From an uncultured Caryophanales bacterium (GTDB lineage Bacteria; Bacillota_I; Bacilli_A; RFN20; CAG-826), in contig CAMKAQ010000080.1 in the NCBI GenBank assembly GCA_946410525.1, positions 1-5,274 of the forward strand: a DNA stretch of 5,274 nucleotides. Reading direction: 5' to 3'. Positions 4,702 through 5,274 of this stretch are shown here, piece by piece (position 1 is the first letter of the stretch; the number at the start of each line of letters is the position of its first letter). Below the pieces are notes generated by a model, which was given only the letters and a program-made list of their open reading frames with translations, was not told where the DNA came from and ran no database searches. The position numbers and the translations under genes are program-made.

Positions 4702-5274
4702 TTATTTGCTAGCAGGCTCGGCCTCTTCCTTTTGAGGAACGGTGGCTTGTTTCTTAAGAGCCACTTTGGAAAGGAAGAAGAAGAGGACCGCGAAGCCAAT
4801 TAAGAGAACGACTCCAAGAACCCATTCCCACGGCTGGACGAGGGTGTATTTCCAAACGAGGGAGTCGTTGATCATGCTTTGGTTAACATACATCGAGACA
4901 AGAGAGCCGAGGATGAAACCGAAAACAGCAAGATAGGTGCCGTCATGATGTTTCGCAAGGAGGCTCTTCATGAGTTTGCTTGTAAGTATGAAGCCAGCGG
5001 CGATACCGACCAAGAGAGAAAGGGTAAGGAAGATGCCGCTTACGAGTCTATTTGAATTGTGGAGGATTGAATTCTCGCCAACGAAGATGTGGACGCATGG
5101 GTCGTAGAGACCGGCAACGAAGAGGAGCATGGCGCCGCTGATACCAGGGATGATGCAAGCCATCGCGGCGATGAAGCCAGCGGCGAAAACGGCGATGTAG
5201 ATCCACCAATCTCCGGCGATGAAAGCGGCTTCGAAATTGCCCCAGTTATTGAGCTTAGCAACTGCGCTCAAAAT
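4702..5274 (-). CDS. DUF368-family membrane protein (PopT-like undecaprenyl-phosphate transporter), 5' end outside window
   Basis: About 190 C-terminal residues are visible; the frame is open at the right edge, so roughly the first third of a usual 270-300-residue DUF368 protein is missing. Numbering from the TTG codon at 5271, hydrophobic segments lie at about 23-40, 43-57, 76-98, 113-130 and 149-168. The motif IPGISGAMLLFVAGLYD (41-57) is typical of the second half-repeat of DUF368. The C-terminus is a short lysine- and glutamate-rich cytoplasmic-type tail. DUF368 proteins such as PopT in Staphylococcus and Vibrio are implicated in returning undecaprenyl phosphate, the lipid carrier for peptidoglycan, teichoic acid and other surface polymers, across the membrane. 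That function is transferred from the family. No clear terminator follows the TAA stop, so some readthrough into the TetR gene is possible. Confidence 0.8.
   Translation of the reverse strand: MLSAVAKLNNWGNFEAAFIAGDWWIYIAVFAAGFIAAMACIIPGISGAMLLFVAGLYDPCVHIFVGENSILHNSNRLVSGIFLTLSLLVGIAAGFILTSKLMKSLLAKHHDGTYLAVFGFILGSLVSMYVNQSMINDSLVWKYTLVQPWEWVLGVVLLIGFAVLFFFLSKVALKKQATVPQKEEAEPASK

Noticed and set aside
5269..5271. TTG at 5271 as the true start of the DUF368 protein
   Set aside because: The frame is open to the window edge and the visible part begins in the middle of a normal DUF368 protein, so this is most likely an internal leucine codon.

Overview
The window looks like part of a bacterial chromosome that is compact, moderately AT-rich and lysine-rich in its proteins. 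It reads with the standard code: all tryptophans are TGG, and TGA, TAG and TAA all act as stops. Purine-rich Shine-Dalgarno sites, short intergenic gaps and protein styles resembling uncultured gut Firmicutes/Bacilli suggest a low-GC Gram-positive or Mollicutes-relative lineage. This placement is an inference with low to moderate confidence, because there is no rRNA or other marker.

Layout: positions 1-2404, minus strand, hold a tightly packed operon read right to left. It runs from a GHMP-family heptose kinase (HddA-like, 1424-2404), to a two-domain protein fusing a sugar-1-phosphate nucleotidyltransferase (HddC-like) to a HAD-family heptose bisphosphate phosphatase (GmhB-like, 111-1421), to the first 39 codons of a probable SIS-domain sedoheptulose-7-phosphate isomerase (GmhA-like, 1-118, cut by the window edge). 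Together these cover the four known steps from sedoheptulose 7-phosphate to GDP-D-glycero-alpha-D-manno-heptose, a precursor for surface glycans.

Positions 2405-2491 form a divergent promoter region. Two extended -10 elements (TGnTAAAAT, one per strand) flank or overlap a perfect 16-bp dyad, which looks like a shared operator. Transcribed to the right is a full-length FGGY-family carbohydrate kinase (2492-4042). Its substrate cannot be read from sequence; a role as a sedoheptulose kinase feeding the heptose operon is a testable idea. Its stop codon abuts the stop codon of a convergent TetR-family regulator (4043-4633, minus), and its probable intrinsic terminator lies inside the regulator's coding sequence.

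The regulator has its own strong-looking promoter (TTGACA-16-TATCAT) in the 68-nt gap after a DUF368 membrane protein (4702-5274, minus, 5' part outside the window). DUF368 proteins include PopT, an undecaprenyl-phosphate transporter that recycles the lipid carrier of cell-surface polymers. Surface-glycan assembly is therefore a plausible common theme, but co-function of DUF368 with the heptose genes is inference only. No RNA genes, mobile elements, CRISPR arrays or notable repeats were seen, and there is no gene-free stretch over 300 bases.
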